From Alphaproteobacteria bacterium (GTDB taxonomy: Bacteria; Pseudomonadota; Alphaproteobacteria; UBA8366; Aestuariispiraceae), in contig JANSXE010000004.1 of the NCBI GenBank assembly GCA_024743195.1, forward strand, positions 62,001-126,000: a DNA stretch of 64,000 nt, given 5' to 3'. The position numbers were made by a program, and so were the translations under genes. Below, piece by piece: positions 13,406-21,589 of the stretch (its first letter is position 1; each line of letters starts with the position of its first letter). Below the pieces are notes generated by a model. It searched no databases. It had not been told where the DNA came from and was given only the letters and a program-made list of their open reading frames with translations.

Positions 13406-13822
13406 ATGGCCGATCGCATTGGCTTCGACGTGGTGTCGCCGGAACGTCTTCTCCTCTCCGAGGACGTCGAGATGGTGGTCATCCCCGCCGAGGAAGGCGA
13501 CATGGGCGTCATGGCCGGCCACGCGCCGACAATCGCGAACGTCCGCGCTGGCACCATCGCCGTGTTCAGCGGATCGTCGGTCGAGAAGCGCCTGTTCGTC
13601 GCCGGCGGATTTCTTGAGGTGACGCCGGAGCGCTGCACCGTGCTGGCCGAGCAGGCGATCCCGGTAGAGGATATTGATGTCGGGCAAGTGCAATCCCAGA
13701 TTAAGGACCTGAGCGAGGACGTCTCGCGCGCGAAGGACGAGCGGGAGAAGGAGGCGCTGGAAGCCTTCCTCGCGCTCGCGCAGGCGAAGCTGCAGGCCGC
13801 CGAGCAGCCGGCCTACCGCTAA
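13406..13822 (+). CDS. atpC: F1F0 ATP synthase subunit epsilon
   Basis: A 138-residue epsilon subunit. The beta-sandwich (FDVVSPERLLLSEDVEMVVIPAEEGDMGVMAGHAP, LFVAGGFLEVTPERCTVLAE) contacts the c-ring and gamma; the C-terminal helical part (AKDEREKEALEAFLALAQAKLQAAEQ) can act as an inhibitor of ATP hydrolysis. AAGGAAA precedes the ATG. It closes the operon and is followed by a hairpin. Confidence 0.95.
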   Translation: MADRIGFDVVSPERLLLSEDVEMVVIPAEEGDMGVMAGHAPTIANVRAGTIAVFSGSSVEKRLFVAGGFLEVTPERCTVLAEQAIPVEDIDVGQVQSQIKDLSEDVSRAKDEREKEALEAFLALAQAKLQAAEQPAYR

Positions 13823-13843
13823 CCGGGCGTCGATCCGGGGCGG

Positions 13844-13880
13844 AAGGGGCCGCGGCGGGGACGCTGCGGCCCTTCGCTTT
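13844..13880 (+). terminator. candidate rho-independent terminator after atpC
   Basis: A GC-rich stem (aaggggccgc paired with gcggccctt) is followed by a short T run (gctttt). It lies 22 bp after the atpC stop and before the next gene on the same strand. Confidence 0.6.
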
Positions 13881-13901
13881 TGCGGACCTTCGCTTTTGCG
13901 G
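13871..13901. repeat. 15-bp direct repeat after atpC
   Basis: The 15-mer ccttcgcttttgcgg occurs twice, separated by a single A. The first copy overlaps the 3' arm of the atpC terminator, so the duplication also copies its T tract. Confidence 0.8.
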
Positions 13902-13966
13902 CGGGACGTGGTTGGTCGAAACAGTGAACTGGGGGTCGATCGCCGCAGGCGGTCGGTTGGTCAAAG

Positions 13967-14791
13967 ATGAAAGCTGGATGGACTCTCGACGATATCGAGT
14001 GGGACCGCTTCGACGCCTCCAAGGTCGATCCCGAGGTGGTCAAACTGGTCAAGGCGGGCGCGCTGGTCGAGCATAACGGCGCCGACTATACGGACTATCT
14101 CTGCAACGTCTTCTCCGACGATCCCGGGTTTCAGGCTCTGGCCCGCAAGTGGGGCGTGGAGGAAGTCCAGCACGGCCAAGCCCTCGCCCGGTGGGCGCAG
14201 ACCGTCGATCCCGAGTTCGATTTCGACGCGGCCTTCACGCGTTTCCTGGACGGGTTCCGCCCGGACGTCGATGCGACCGAGAGCATTCGCGGCTCGCGGT
14301 CCGGCGAATTGGTCGCGCGCTGCATCGTGGAGACCGGCACCAGCAGCTTCTATTCCGCCATTGCGGAATCGACCGAGGAGCCGGTGCTGCGCCAGATTTG
14401 CCGCGCCATCGCGGCGGACGAGTTCCGGCATTACAAGCTGTTCTACGATGCGCTGCGGCGCTACCTGGAGATCGAGGGGCTCGGCCGGATCGGCCGCCTG
14501 AAGATCGCCATCGGCCGGATCAACGAAACCGAGGACGACGAGCTGAGCTACGCCTATTACGCGGCCAATCTCTTCGGCCGGGAAGACTATGATCGGGAGC
14601 GCTGTCACCAGCTCTACATGGCGCCGGTCTATCGCAACTACCGCCGCCAACATATGGAAAAGGCGGTGGCGATGATCGCAAAGGCGAGCGGCATCCGCCT
14701 CTACGAGCCGGTGCGCCGCACCGTCGCCGCGGTGATGCTGAACCGTATCCACCGGCAGGCGGACAAGTTCGAGGGCGCACGCGCCGCCTGA
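13967..14791 (+). CDS. ferritin-like di-iron protein (desaturase/rubrerythrin-type fold)
   Basis: A 274-residue all-helical protein. Candidate iron ligands follow the ferritin-like pattern: Glu35, Glu66 with His69 (EEVQH), Glu122 (ETGTSSFY) and Glu152 with His155 (DEFRH). This places it near acyl-ACP-desaturase-like and rubrerythrin-like families, which use a di-iron centre for O2 or peroxide chemistry. There is no C-terminal rubredoxin domain and no obvious ferroxidase pore signature. It stands alone after the atp operon and converges on the metalloprotease gene (16 bp gap). The substrate is unknown. Confidence 0.72.
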   Translation: MKAGWTLDDIEWDRFDASKVDPEVVKLVKAGALVEHNGADYTDYLCNVFSDDPGFQALARKWGVEEVQHGQALARWAQTVDPEFDFDAAFTRFLDGFRPDVDATESIRGSRSGELVARCIVETGTSSFYSAIAESTEEPVLRQICRAIAADEFRHYKLFYDALRRYLEIEGLGRIGRLKIAIGRINETEDDELSYAYYAANLFGREDYDRERCHQLYMAPVYRNYRRQHMEKAVAMIAKASGIRLYEPVRRTVAAVMLNRIHRQADKFEGARAA

Positions 14792-14807
14792 GGCCCCGGC
14801 GGAGGAG

Positions 14808-15728
14808 TCAGGCTAAGAGATCCAAGGGCGCGCGGTCCAGCGGCGCTCCGTCCGCTCCGAAGAGTCCGGCGACGGAGGGCTCGTCCCCACGGGCCGCGCG
14901 GGCGGCGGCCGCCTCGAAGGCGCCCTGCGCGCGCAGCGCCTGGTCCGCCGCGAAGACGGGGGCGTCGCCGGATGCGCCCGGCGGGCCTTCCGGCGCGAAC
15001 GGCGGCTCCGAGCCCTCCACGGCGGCGCGCCGCTCCTCCAACTCCTGCTGGCGCAGTTCGGCGCTCGCCTGGTTGATCCTCTGCTGGGCCGACGCCGCCA
15101 CGCGCAGATCCTGGGGCGACGGCTCGGGCGGCGCCAACGCGGCGCGTCGCACGATGCGCATTTTCGCGATCGTCGCCTGCGGGTCGCCGGGCACGGCGCT
15201 GGCGTCGATGCGCACCTCGCCGCCGATCGCATAGAGGCGGTTGTCGGGGCCGCGCTGGTATTGATAGACCGCCGCTCCGGCGTAGGGGCCGCCGGCCGCC
15301 TGGTGCGCCTGTTCGTGCCGGCGCACCTCCGCATCGCGCTGCTGCAGCTGCTGGACCTCCTGACGCTCTTCGTCGGTCAGGCCGTCGGGGCCGGTTTCCG
15401 CTTCGGCCGCCTCGCCGGGCGGCGGTTCGGCCCGCGCCTCAGCCTCCGCGGTCGCCGGATCGCGCGCCGCCTCATCCGGCCCCCGGCGTCCGCGTTCAGG
15501 GCTCTCGTTCGAAGCGTCGGGTGGGGCCTGCAGCAGCGCGAGCCCCTGCGCGCCGATCAGCACGCCGAAGGCGCGACCCTCGAACGCGTCGGCGCCGACG
15601 GAGGCGGCCCCGCCGCCGCTGGGTCCTGCTCCGCCGGGTTGAATCACGGCGGCGCCGAGCCGGTCGGCCGCGCCCGTTGCGCGGTCGAACAGCGACAGAG
15701 CCGCAAGGCTGGCGCCGTCGATCAGCAT
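14808..15728 (-). CDS. putative zinc metalloprotease, SprA-related family
   Basis: A 306-residue protein. The centre holds LTDEERQEVQQLQQRDAEVRRHEQAHQAAGGPYAG, where HEQAH (about residues 137-141) is an HEXXH zinc site, followed by YQYQRGPDNRLYAIGGEVRIDASAVPGDPQATIAKM, the signature of the SprA-related/putative metalloprotease family. The N-terminal 120 residues are low-complexity and rich in Ala, Glu and Pro; the C-terminal part is also Ala-rich. I chose the ATG at 15728 (MLIDGASLAALSLFD) because upstream sequence in frame is arginine-rich non-coding type. The physiological substrate is unknown. Confidence 0.72.
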   Translation of the reverse strand: MLIDGASLAALSLFDRATGAADRLGAAVIQPGGAGPSGGGAASVGADAFEGRAFGVLIGAQGLALLQAPPDASNESPERGRRGPDEAARDPATAEAEARAEPPPGEAAEAETGPDGLTDEERQEVQQLQQRDAEVRRHEQAHQAAGGPYAGAAVYQYQRGPDNRLYAIGGEVRIDASAVPGDPQATIAKMRIVRRAALAPPEPSPQDLRVAASAQQRINQASAELRQQELEERRAAVEGSEPPFAPEGPPGASGDAPVFAADQALRAQGAFEAAAARAARGDEPSVAGLFGADGAPLDRAPLDLLA

Positions 15729-16040
15729 TCCGCCCGCATCCCGGTCCCCGGCCGGCCGCGCCGACCGCCCGTCCGACGACCCCGTGCCGGGCCGTCGATC
15801 CCGTGCGCGCATTCTGCATCGCGAGCGTCCTGCAACGCCGGCTCGGCCGGTGCGGCGTGGACGCCTTCGGACGGCGGACTTCTTCCCCGTCCCCACCCTT
15901 TCCCATAGCACGCCGGCGCGTGGAGCGGCGAGTCCAGAGACAAAATAGCATAAAACTATGTGCAAATATTGAATCACATAAAACAAGAGTATATAAGGCC
16001 GGCGATAGCGTCGCCGCCACCCACCGATGAGAGAGCCGCA
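15729..16040. promoter_or_regulatory. 312-bp divergent intergenic region with AT-rich island
   Basis: Between the metalloprotease and cysH. Positions about 15938-16000 are strikingly AT-rich in a GC-rich genome and hold TATATAAGG-like and CAAATATTG sequences that can supply the cysH promoter. No gene is seen here. The ATG of cysH is preceded by GAGAG (16030-16034). Confidence 0.45.
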
Positions 16041-16799
16041 ATGTCCGCCTCCAAAATCTCCCACCCCGATAGCGACCCGCGCGAGACCGCCGTACTCTCG
16101 GCGTTGTCCGGACTGGACGGGATGGATCTTTTGTCCAAGGCGATGCTCGAGATCTTTCCGCGCCGCACCGCCGTCGTGTCGTCCTTCGGGGTCGAATCGG
16201 CCGTGCTGCTCCATCTCGTGGCGCGGGTCGATGCGGCGACGCCTATCCTATTCCTGGAGACGGAGATGCATTTTCCGGAGACGGCGGCCTATCGGCGCCT
16301 GCTGACGGACCGGCTGGGGCTGAGCGATGTGCGCCTGGTGCGCCCCGACCCGTCGGAGCGTTCGCGAAAGGATCCTCATGACGTCCTGTGGCGGCGGGAT
16401 CCGGATCGCTGCTGCGCGCTGCGCAAGGTGCGGCCGTTGGACCGGGCGCTCGAGGGGTTCGACGCCTGGATCAGCGGCCGCAAGCGCTTTCACGGCGGTG
16501 CGCGCGCCGCGCTGGCGCCGATCGAGTGGGAGCGGGACGGCGCCGATCGCGCGCGGGTGAAGCTCAATCCGCTCGCGGGATGGTCGGCGGCGCAGATCGA
16601 CGTCTATTTCGACCGCTACGCTCTGCCGCGTCACCCGCTCTGGGCGGCCGGATATCCGTCCGTCGGCTGCGCGCCCTGCACCGCCAAGCCGCCGCGCGGC
16701 GCCGCCGATCCGCGCGCAGGCCGTTGGAGCGGCTCCGCGAAGACGGAGTGCGGCATCCACCGGCCGGCCCGCCCGGCGGCGCCGGCCGATCGGGGCTAG
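16041..16799 (+). CDS. cysH: phosphoadenylyl/adenylyl-sulfate reductase (Fe-S type)
   Basis: A 252-residue reductase of assimilatory sulfate reduction; it makes sulfite from activated sulfate with thioredoxin as electron donor. The nucleotide-binding segment VVSSFGVESAVLLHLV is followed by Cys124-Cys125 (RCCALRKV), Cys210 and Cys213 (GCAPC), and the catalytic Cys237 in ECGIH. The two cysteine pairs are the [4Fe-4S] ligands of the APS-using subgroup, so APS is the more likely substrate than PAPS. Other cys genes are not beside it. Its stop overlaps the convergent rppH end by four bases. Confidence 0.92.
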   Translation: MSASKISHPDSDPRETAVLSALSGLDGMDLLSKAMLEIFPRRTAVVSSFGVESAVLLHLVARVDAATPILFLETEMHFPETAAYRRLLTDRLGLSDVRLVRPDPSERSRKDPHDVLWRRDPDRCCALRKVRPLDRALEGFDAWISGRKRFHGGARAALAPIEWERDGADRARVKLNPLAGWSAAQIDVYFDRYALPRHPLWAAGYPSVGCAPCTAKPPRGAADPRAGRWSGSAKTECGIHRPARPAAPADRG

Positions 16800-17296
16800 C
16801 GGCGCGCGTCCAGCCTATCGATGACCGGTCGGAACTCCTCCGCCACGCGCAGATAGATTTCGCGCTTGAAGGGGACGATCAGATCGGTCAAGCGATCGAG
16901 CGGCGCCCAGCGCCACTCGGAGAATTCCGGCTTATGCGCCGCAAGGTCGATGTCCGCGTCGGTCCCGAGGAAGCGCAGGGCGAACCATTTCTGGGTCTGA
17001 CCGCGATAGCGGCCCTTCCAGACCCGGCGCGACAGGGCCGGCGGCAGGTCGTAGGCGTGCCAGGTCGAACTCTCGGCCAGGAGTTCGGCCTTGTCGACGC
17101 CGACGCCTACCTCCTCGCGCAGTTCGCGCCATGCGGCCTCGAGGGGGGTTTCCCCCTCGTCGACGCCGCCCTGCGGCATCTGCCAATGGTCTCCCGGCGT
17201 GTCGATCCGGTTGCCGACGAAGACGTGGCCGACCGGATTCACCAACATCAGGCCGACGCATTTGCGGTAGGGGCGGGGGTCCTCGGGCGCATTCAT
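16796..17296 (-). CDS. rppH: RNA pyrophosphohydrolase RppH
   Basis: A 166-residue Nudix hydrolase that removes pyrophosphate from the 5' triphosphate of mRNAs and so opens them to decay. It starts YRKCVGLMLVNPVGHVFVGNRID, the RppH/IalA signature, and has a full Nudix box, GGVDEGETPLEAAWRELREE, followed by VGV, near residues 44-66. It belongs to the minus-strand group gpmI-envC-ctpA-yibQ-rppH, a usual alphaproteobacterial order. Confidence 0.94.
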   Translation of the reverse strand: MNAPEDPRPYRKCVGLMLVNPVGHVFVGNRIDTPGDHWQMPQGGVDEGETPLEAAWRELREEVGVGVDKAELLAESSTWHAYDLPPALSRRVWKGRYRGQTQKWFALRFLGTDADIDLAAHKPEFSEWRWAPLDRLTDLIVPFKREIYLRVAEEFRPVIDRLDARR

Positions 17297-17396
17297 AACC
17301 CCGATTAGCTGCCCGCTGCGGGCGGATTGGTCAAGACTGCAGGGGACGCGGCGCAGCGCGCCAGGATGAGCGTTCGAACGCCGCCGTCGGCCGCCC

Positions 17397-18749
17397 TTAA
17401 CTCGCGCTGGCCCGCGCCCGAATCACGGCGGACAGCGGTGCGAGCACGATCCCCTTGGCCTCGAGCTCCTGCGCCCACCCCTTCACCCGGTCGAGGGTCA
17501 TCGCATAAGGGCGGACCAGGACGACCGCCGTCTTCTGCGCCTTGGCGACGACCTCCGCCTCGGTCAGACGGGTCAGGATGGCCCCGCGGGTCAGCATGCC
17601 GTCGGCGACGATGTCGACCGCGAGGCCCGGCGCTCCGGCGACTTCTGCGGCGCGCGGCGCGGCCGAGCCCGGATCCTCGCCGGTGTCGAGATAGACGAGC
17701 CCCCGATCGGCCAGCGCCGCCATGACGGGCTGCAGCGAGCGGCGATCGGCCGTGAAGGCGCCGCCCTGATAGTTGATCAGGCCGATATAGCCGCTGGCCC
17801 GGCTCAGGATCCAGTTGAGGCGCTCCAGGTTGGCCTCCCCATCGAGGCTCGTCATCAGGGCGTAGGGGCCGGGATCGCTGCGCGGGAAGTCGCGCGGCTC
17901 CATCGGGAGGGTCAGCATCACCTCGTGCCCGCGGTTGCGCGCCTCCTCGATGCGGGTCGGCAGGTTGCGCGCATAGGGCGCGAAGGCGAGCGTCACGGGT
18001 CCGGGCAAACTCATCGCCTCGGCCGCTGTATCGGGCGCGACGCCCAGGTCGGTGACCACGACGGCGATCTGGGGTCGGGTCTCCAGCACGTTGTGCGGCC
18101 GGCTGTAGACGCGCCAGGGAAGCCGCCCGTCAGCGCCGATGATCGGCAGCGGTCCGGTCGGCGACTCCTCGATCAGGCCGGGATCTGGGTGCGGCGCCAG
18201 CAGCGCGAGGGCCTCTTCGTCCGTCGGCTGTCCTGCGCCGGCGTCGGCGGGCGCGTCGCCGTCGGATGCATCGGCTTCCGCCGCCGGGTCGTTGGCCGCG
18301 GTTCGCTCCGCAGCCTCGTTCGCCGCATTCCCGTCCGCCTCACTGTCCGCGTCGCGCTCGACGCGGACGATTTCGGGGCGCAGTTCCTCGATGGTCAGCG
18401 ACGGCCGGCGCTCGCGCTCCGCCTCGAGGATCGCCTCCTCGTTCAGCACCAGATAGAGCGCGGCGCCGCCCAGCGTCGCGAAAAACAGGAAATAGGCGGC
18501 GGCGAGCCCAATCAGCCGGCCGTGGCGCTGCACGAAGGTCGGCTTGAGATAGTCGGGGATGTCGTCGTCATCGACGTCGGGGCCGGTCGTTTCGTCGTCG
18601 ATCGGGGCGCCGGCCTTGCCGGCCTTGCCGCCCTTCTTGAAGCGGGAAGTCCAGCCGGCCAGCGCCGCCGGCGCGGCCTTCAACCGATCCACAATCCCCG
18701 CCGTCCCCGAGAAAGACGGCAGCTTCAGCTTCAGTTTCGGCGCCTTCAT
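17397..18749 (-). CDS. divergent polysaccharide deacetylase (YibQ-like), membrane-anchored
   Basis: A 450-residue protein. A basic N terminus is followed by one membrane helix (LIGLAAAYFLFFATLGGAALYLVL, about residues 80-103), an acidic, Ala-rich spacer, and the divergent polysaccharide deacetylase domain from about residue 225 (QIAVVVTDLGVAPDTAAEAMSLPGPVTLAFAPYA, HEVMLTLPMEP, GLINYQGGAFTADRRSLQPVMAALADRGLVYLDTG). The domain therefore lies in the periplasm. The family sits next to envC in many proteobacteria, which suggests a cell-wall role, but its reaction is not established. Confidence 0.85.
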   Translation of the reverse strand: MKAPKLKLKLPSFSGTAGIVDRLKAAPAALAGWTSRFKKGGKAGKAGAPIDDETTGPDVDDDDIPDYLKPTFVQRHGRLIGLAAAYFLFFATLGGAALYLVLNEEAILEAERERRPSLTIEELRPEIVRVERDADSEADGNAANEAAERTAANDPAAEADASDGDAPADAGAGQPTDEEALALLAPHPDPGLIEESPTGPLPIIGADGRLPWRVYSRPHNVLETRPQIAVVVTDLGVAPDTAAEAMSLPGPVTLAFAPYARNLPTRIEEARNRGHEVMLTLPMEPRDFPRSDPGPYALMTSLDGEANLERLNWILSRASGYIGLINYQGGAFTADRRSLQPVMAALADRGLVYLDTGEDPGSAAPRAAEVAGAPGLAVDIVADGMLTRGAILTRLTEAEVVAKAQKTAVVLVRPYAMTLDRVKGWAQELEAKGIVLAPLSAVIRARASAS

Positions 18750-18818
18750 GGCTCCGCCTTCCGGACCGCCCTGAACGGCCGACCGGGCGCCCGACGATCC
18801 GACGCCCCGACCGCGGCC

Positions 18819-20201
18819 TTAATCGGCAGCCTTCCCCTGATAAAGCGCGATTCCCTGGATCAGGTCCAGCGCCCGGGCCAGCTGGTAGTCGTCCACCGAA
18901 CGATCGTCGACGCCCGCCTCCTCGTCTTCCAGACCGTTCTCGCCGTTGTCGTTGTCGAGCGCATTGCGCAGATCGGCCTCGCTGCGCTGCTCCGCGCTCT
19001 CCAGCACCTCGACCCGGGCGCGCTCGACGATGATGTCGGGTGCGATGCCCTTGGCCTGGATCGAGCGGCCGCTCGGCGTGTAGTAGCGCTGCGTGGTCAG
19101 CTTGATCGCCGCCCCGCGTCGATTGAGCGGCATGATGGTCTGCACCGAGCCCTTCCCGAAGCTCTGCGTGCCCAGCACGATGCCGCGGCGATGGTCCTGC
19201 AGCGCGCCGGCGACGATCTCCGACGCGCTGGCCGAGCCGCCGTTGATCAGCACCACGATGGGCAGGCCGTCGGCGCGGTCGCCGGAGGTCGCCTGGAAGC
19301 GCTGGATGCTCTCCGGATCGCGCCCGCGCGTCGAGACGATCTCGCCCTGGTCCAGGAACGTGTCGGAGACCGAGATCGCCTGATCCAAGAGCCCGCCCGG
19401 GTTGTTGCGCAGGTCGACGACGAAGCCCTGCAGGCGCTCGCCCAACTCTTCCTTCAGCTTGTCGATCGCGCGATCGAGGCCCGCCTGGGTCTGGCCGGAG
19501 AAGCTGGTGATGCGCAGGTAGCCGACATCGCCCTCGGTGCGGCTGCGCACCGATTCGATCCGGATCTGATCGCGCGTGATGGTGACGTCGAACGGCTCCT
19601 CGCCCGACCGGATGAGGGTGAGCACGATATCGCTGCCGACCGGGCCGCGCATGCGCTCCACCGCCTCGTTGAGCGTCAGGCCCTGCACGGCCTCGCCGTC
19701 GAGATGGGTGATGAGGTCCCCCGCCTCGATGCCCGCGCGGAAGGCCGGAGTGTCGTCGATCGGCGAGACGACGCGGACATAGCCGCTCTCGTCCATGGTC
19801 ACCTCGATGCCGAGCCCGCCGAACTCGCCGCGCGTATTGGTGCGCATGGCGTCGTAGCTCTCTTCGGTCAGATAGACCGAGTGCGGGTCGAGATTGCGCA
19901 GCATGCCGCCGATCGCCGCCTCGATCAGCTCCTTGTCGGAGACCTCCTCGACATATTCGCGGCGGACCTGTTCGAAGACCTGCCCGAAGAGGTCGAGCAT
20001 CTCGAAGGTGCTGCGCTCCTCCTGGGAGGGCGCGTCGTCCGCCTGCTGGGCGAACGCCGGCGGCGCGGCGAGCAGGGCGAGCGCGAGCCCCGACGCGGCG
20101 ACCAGGGCCGCGAGCGGAGCGGCCGGGCCCGGACGACGCGCCGCGCCGGCCGAACGAAAGCGGGCGTACGCGCGGGCGGGGGCGGCGAGTTCAGACATCA
20201 T
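18819..20201 (-). CDS. ctpA: C-terminal processing peptidase, S41 family
   Basis: A 460-residue periplasmic serine protease. The signal segment (LAALVAASGLALALLAAPPAFAQ) is followed by a PDZ domain (GIEVTMDESGYVRVVSPIDDTPA, GDLITHLDGEAVQGL) and the S41 catalytic core with the serine in GSASASEIVAGAL and the lysine in SFGKGSVQT. The start at 20201 forms an ATGA overlap with the envC stop; a second ATG lies directly after it at 20198. The C-terminal acidic tail (DNDNGENGLEDEEAGVDD) is longer than usual. It likely trims cell-wall enzymes or other envelope proteins. Confidence 0.93.
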   Translation of the reverse strand: MMSELAAPARAYARFRSAGAARRPGPAAPLAALVAASGLALALLAAPPAFAQQADDAPSQEERSTFEMLDLFGQVFEQVRREYVEEVSDKELIEAAIGGMLRNLDPHSVYLTEESYDAMRTNTRGEFGGLGIEVTMDESGYVRVVSPIDDTPAFRAGIEAGDLITHLDGEAVQGLTLNEAVERMRGPVGSDIVLTLIRSGEEPFDVTITRDQIRIESVRSRTEGDVGYLRITSFSGQTQAGLDRAIDKLKEELGERLQGFVVDLRNNPGGLLDQAISVSDTFLDQGEIVSTRGRDPESIQRFQATSGDRADGLPIVVLINGGSASASEIVAGALQDHRRGIVLGTQSFGKGSVQTIMPLNRRGAAIKLTTQRYYTPSGRSIQAKGIAPDIIVERARVEVLESAEQRSEADLRNALDNDNGENGLEDEEAGVDDRSVDDYQLARALDLIQGIALYQGKAAD

Positions 20202-21589
20202 CCATGCACCTTCAGACTGCCAGCGGTGATCCATCGCAGCGGATTGACGGGTTGCCCGCCGCGCCGCACCTCAACGTACAACTGCGGCCGGGCCGCGTCA
20301 CGGCTCCCGGCGCCGGCCTGTTCGGCCGACGGCGCGCCGGCGTGGGCCGCCTCGGGGTCGAGACGCTCCGGCATGACGCCGACCGGCTCTCCTGCCAGGA
20401 CCCATTGGCCGGCGACCGCGTCGATCCGGGCGAAGCCGGCGAGCACCGAATGGTACCCGCCGTCATGTTCGATGATCAATATACGCCCCAGATCGCGAAA
20501 CGGACCGGCGAACATGACCTTACCGTCGAACGGCGCCACAACTTGGGCGCTGGGCCGGGTCGCCACGTAGATGCCCTTGGTGTTGAAGCCGAAGCCGGTA
20601 TCCTCGCCGTACTGACGCAGCAAGTCGCCGCGCGCGGGCGCGGTGACGCCGCCTTCTTCGGGGAAGGGGCGCAGGCCCTCCGGACGGGTCATGGCGCCCA
20701 GCGCGGCCCCCGCCGGGGCGGCGGCGAGTTGCGGCCCCGGTGCAGCCTCATCCGCGTCGGGCGCGGCGTTCGAGGGGTCCGCCGGCTTCGCGCGGGCGGC
20801 TTCGGCGGCGCGCGCCGCCTCGGCTTCGGCCGCGCGCAGGCGGGTCATGAGCTCTTGCAGCGACTGGGAGTCGCGCACCATCCGGTCGAGGTCGCGCTGC
20901 GTGCGCGCGGACTTCGCCGCGGTGTCCTCGTAGAGCGCGCGCTTCTGCGCGAGCAGCGATTCGAGCCGCGCCCGATCTTCCGCCAACTCCGCATCGGCGC
21001 GGTCGAGCGCGGCCAGCTTCCCGTCGATGTCCGCGCGCACGGCGGCCAGGGCCTCCAGATCCTCGCGCAACAGGTCCGCGCGCCGCTCCAGCGCCGGGAC
21101 GGCCGCGCGCAGCAGGACGGCGCCGCGCACCGCCTCCGTCGGCTCGCCGGGATAGAGGAACACCGTCTGCGGCGGCGTCTTGGACAGCCGGGCGAGCGCG
21201 CCCAGCGTGCCGCTCAACTGCCCGTGCCGAAGGGTCAGCGCCGCGCGCCGCTCCGCCAGGTCGGCCTCCAAGGCGCCAAGCTGTTCTTCCAGGGCGGACA
21301 TCAGGGCTTCGCGCTGCTGCGCGTCGCGGGCGGCCGTGATCAACTCCTGGCGCAGCGCGTTGACCTCGGCGGCGAGCTTCTGAGCCTCCGCCTCCAGGGC
21401 CCGGCTCTTGGCGCGGGTCTGCTCGATCTGGCGGTTCAGGCTCTCGAGTTGTTCCGGGCTCGCCTGTTGCGCGGCGGTCGGACCCGCGGCCCCAAGCCAT
21501 CCCGTTCCGCCGAGCAGGAGGGCGGCCAGCGCCAGACGGCGCCGCGCCGCGGCGCGGCGGCGCCTATTCGGCGGCGCTGCGTTCGGCAT
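20198..21589 (-). CDS. envC: murein hydrolase activator EnvC family protein
   Basis: A 463-residue secreted protein with signal peptide (LALAALLLGGTGWLGAAGPTAAQQ), a long coiled coil (about residues 45-260) and a C-terminal LytM/M23 domain (about 330-460). The M23 fold keeps VVAPFDGKVMFAGPFRDLGRILIIEHDGGYHSVLAGF but lacks the normal zinc-binding HxxxD and HxH sets, as expected for EnvC-type activators of amidases instead of active peptidases. The ATG overlaps the end of gpmI by 26 bp, so translation is coupled. Confidence 0.9.
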   Translation of the reverse strand: MPNAAPPNRRRRAAARRRLALAALLLGGTGWLGAAGPTAAQQASPEQLESLNRQIEQTRAKSRALEAEAQKLAAEVNALRQELITAARDAQQREALMSALEEQLGALEADLAERRAALTLRHGQLSGTLGALARLSKTPPQTVFLYPGEPTEAVRGAVLLRAAVPALERRADLLREDLEALAAVRADIDGKLAALDRADAELAEDRARLESLLAQKRALYEDTAAKSARTQRDLDRMVRDSQSLQELMTRLRAAEAEAARAAEAARAKPADPSNAAPDADEAAPGPQLAAAPAGAALGAMTRPEGLRPFPEEGGVTAPARGDLLRQYGEDTGFGFNTKGIYVATRPSAQVVAPFDGKVMFAGPFRDLGRILIIEHDGGYHSVLAGFARIDAVAGQWVLAGEPVGVMPERLDPEAAHAGAPSAEQAGAGSRDAARPQLYVEVRRGGQPVNPLRWITAGSLKVHG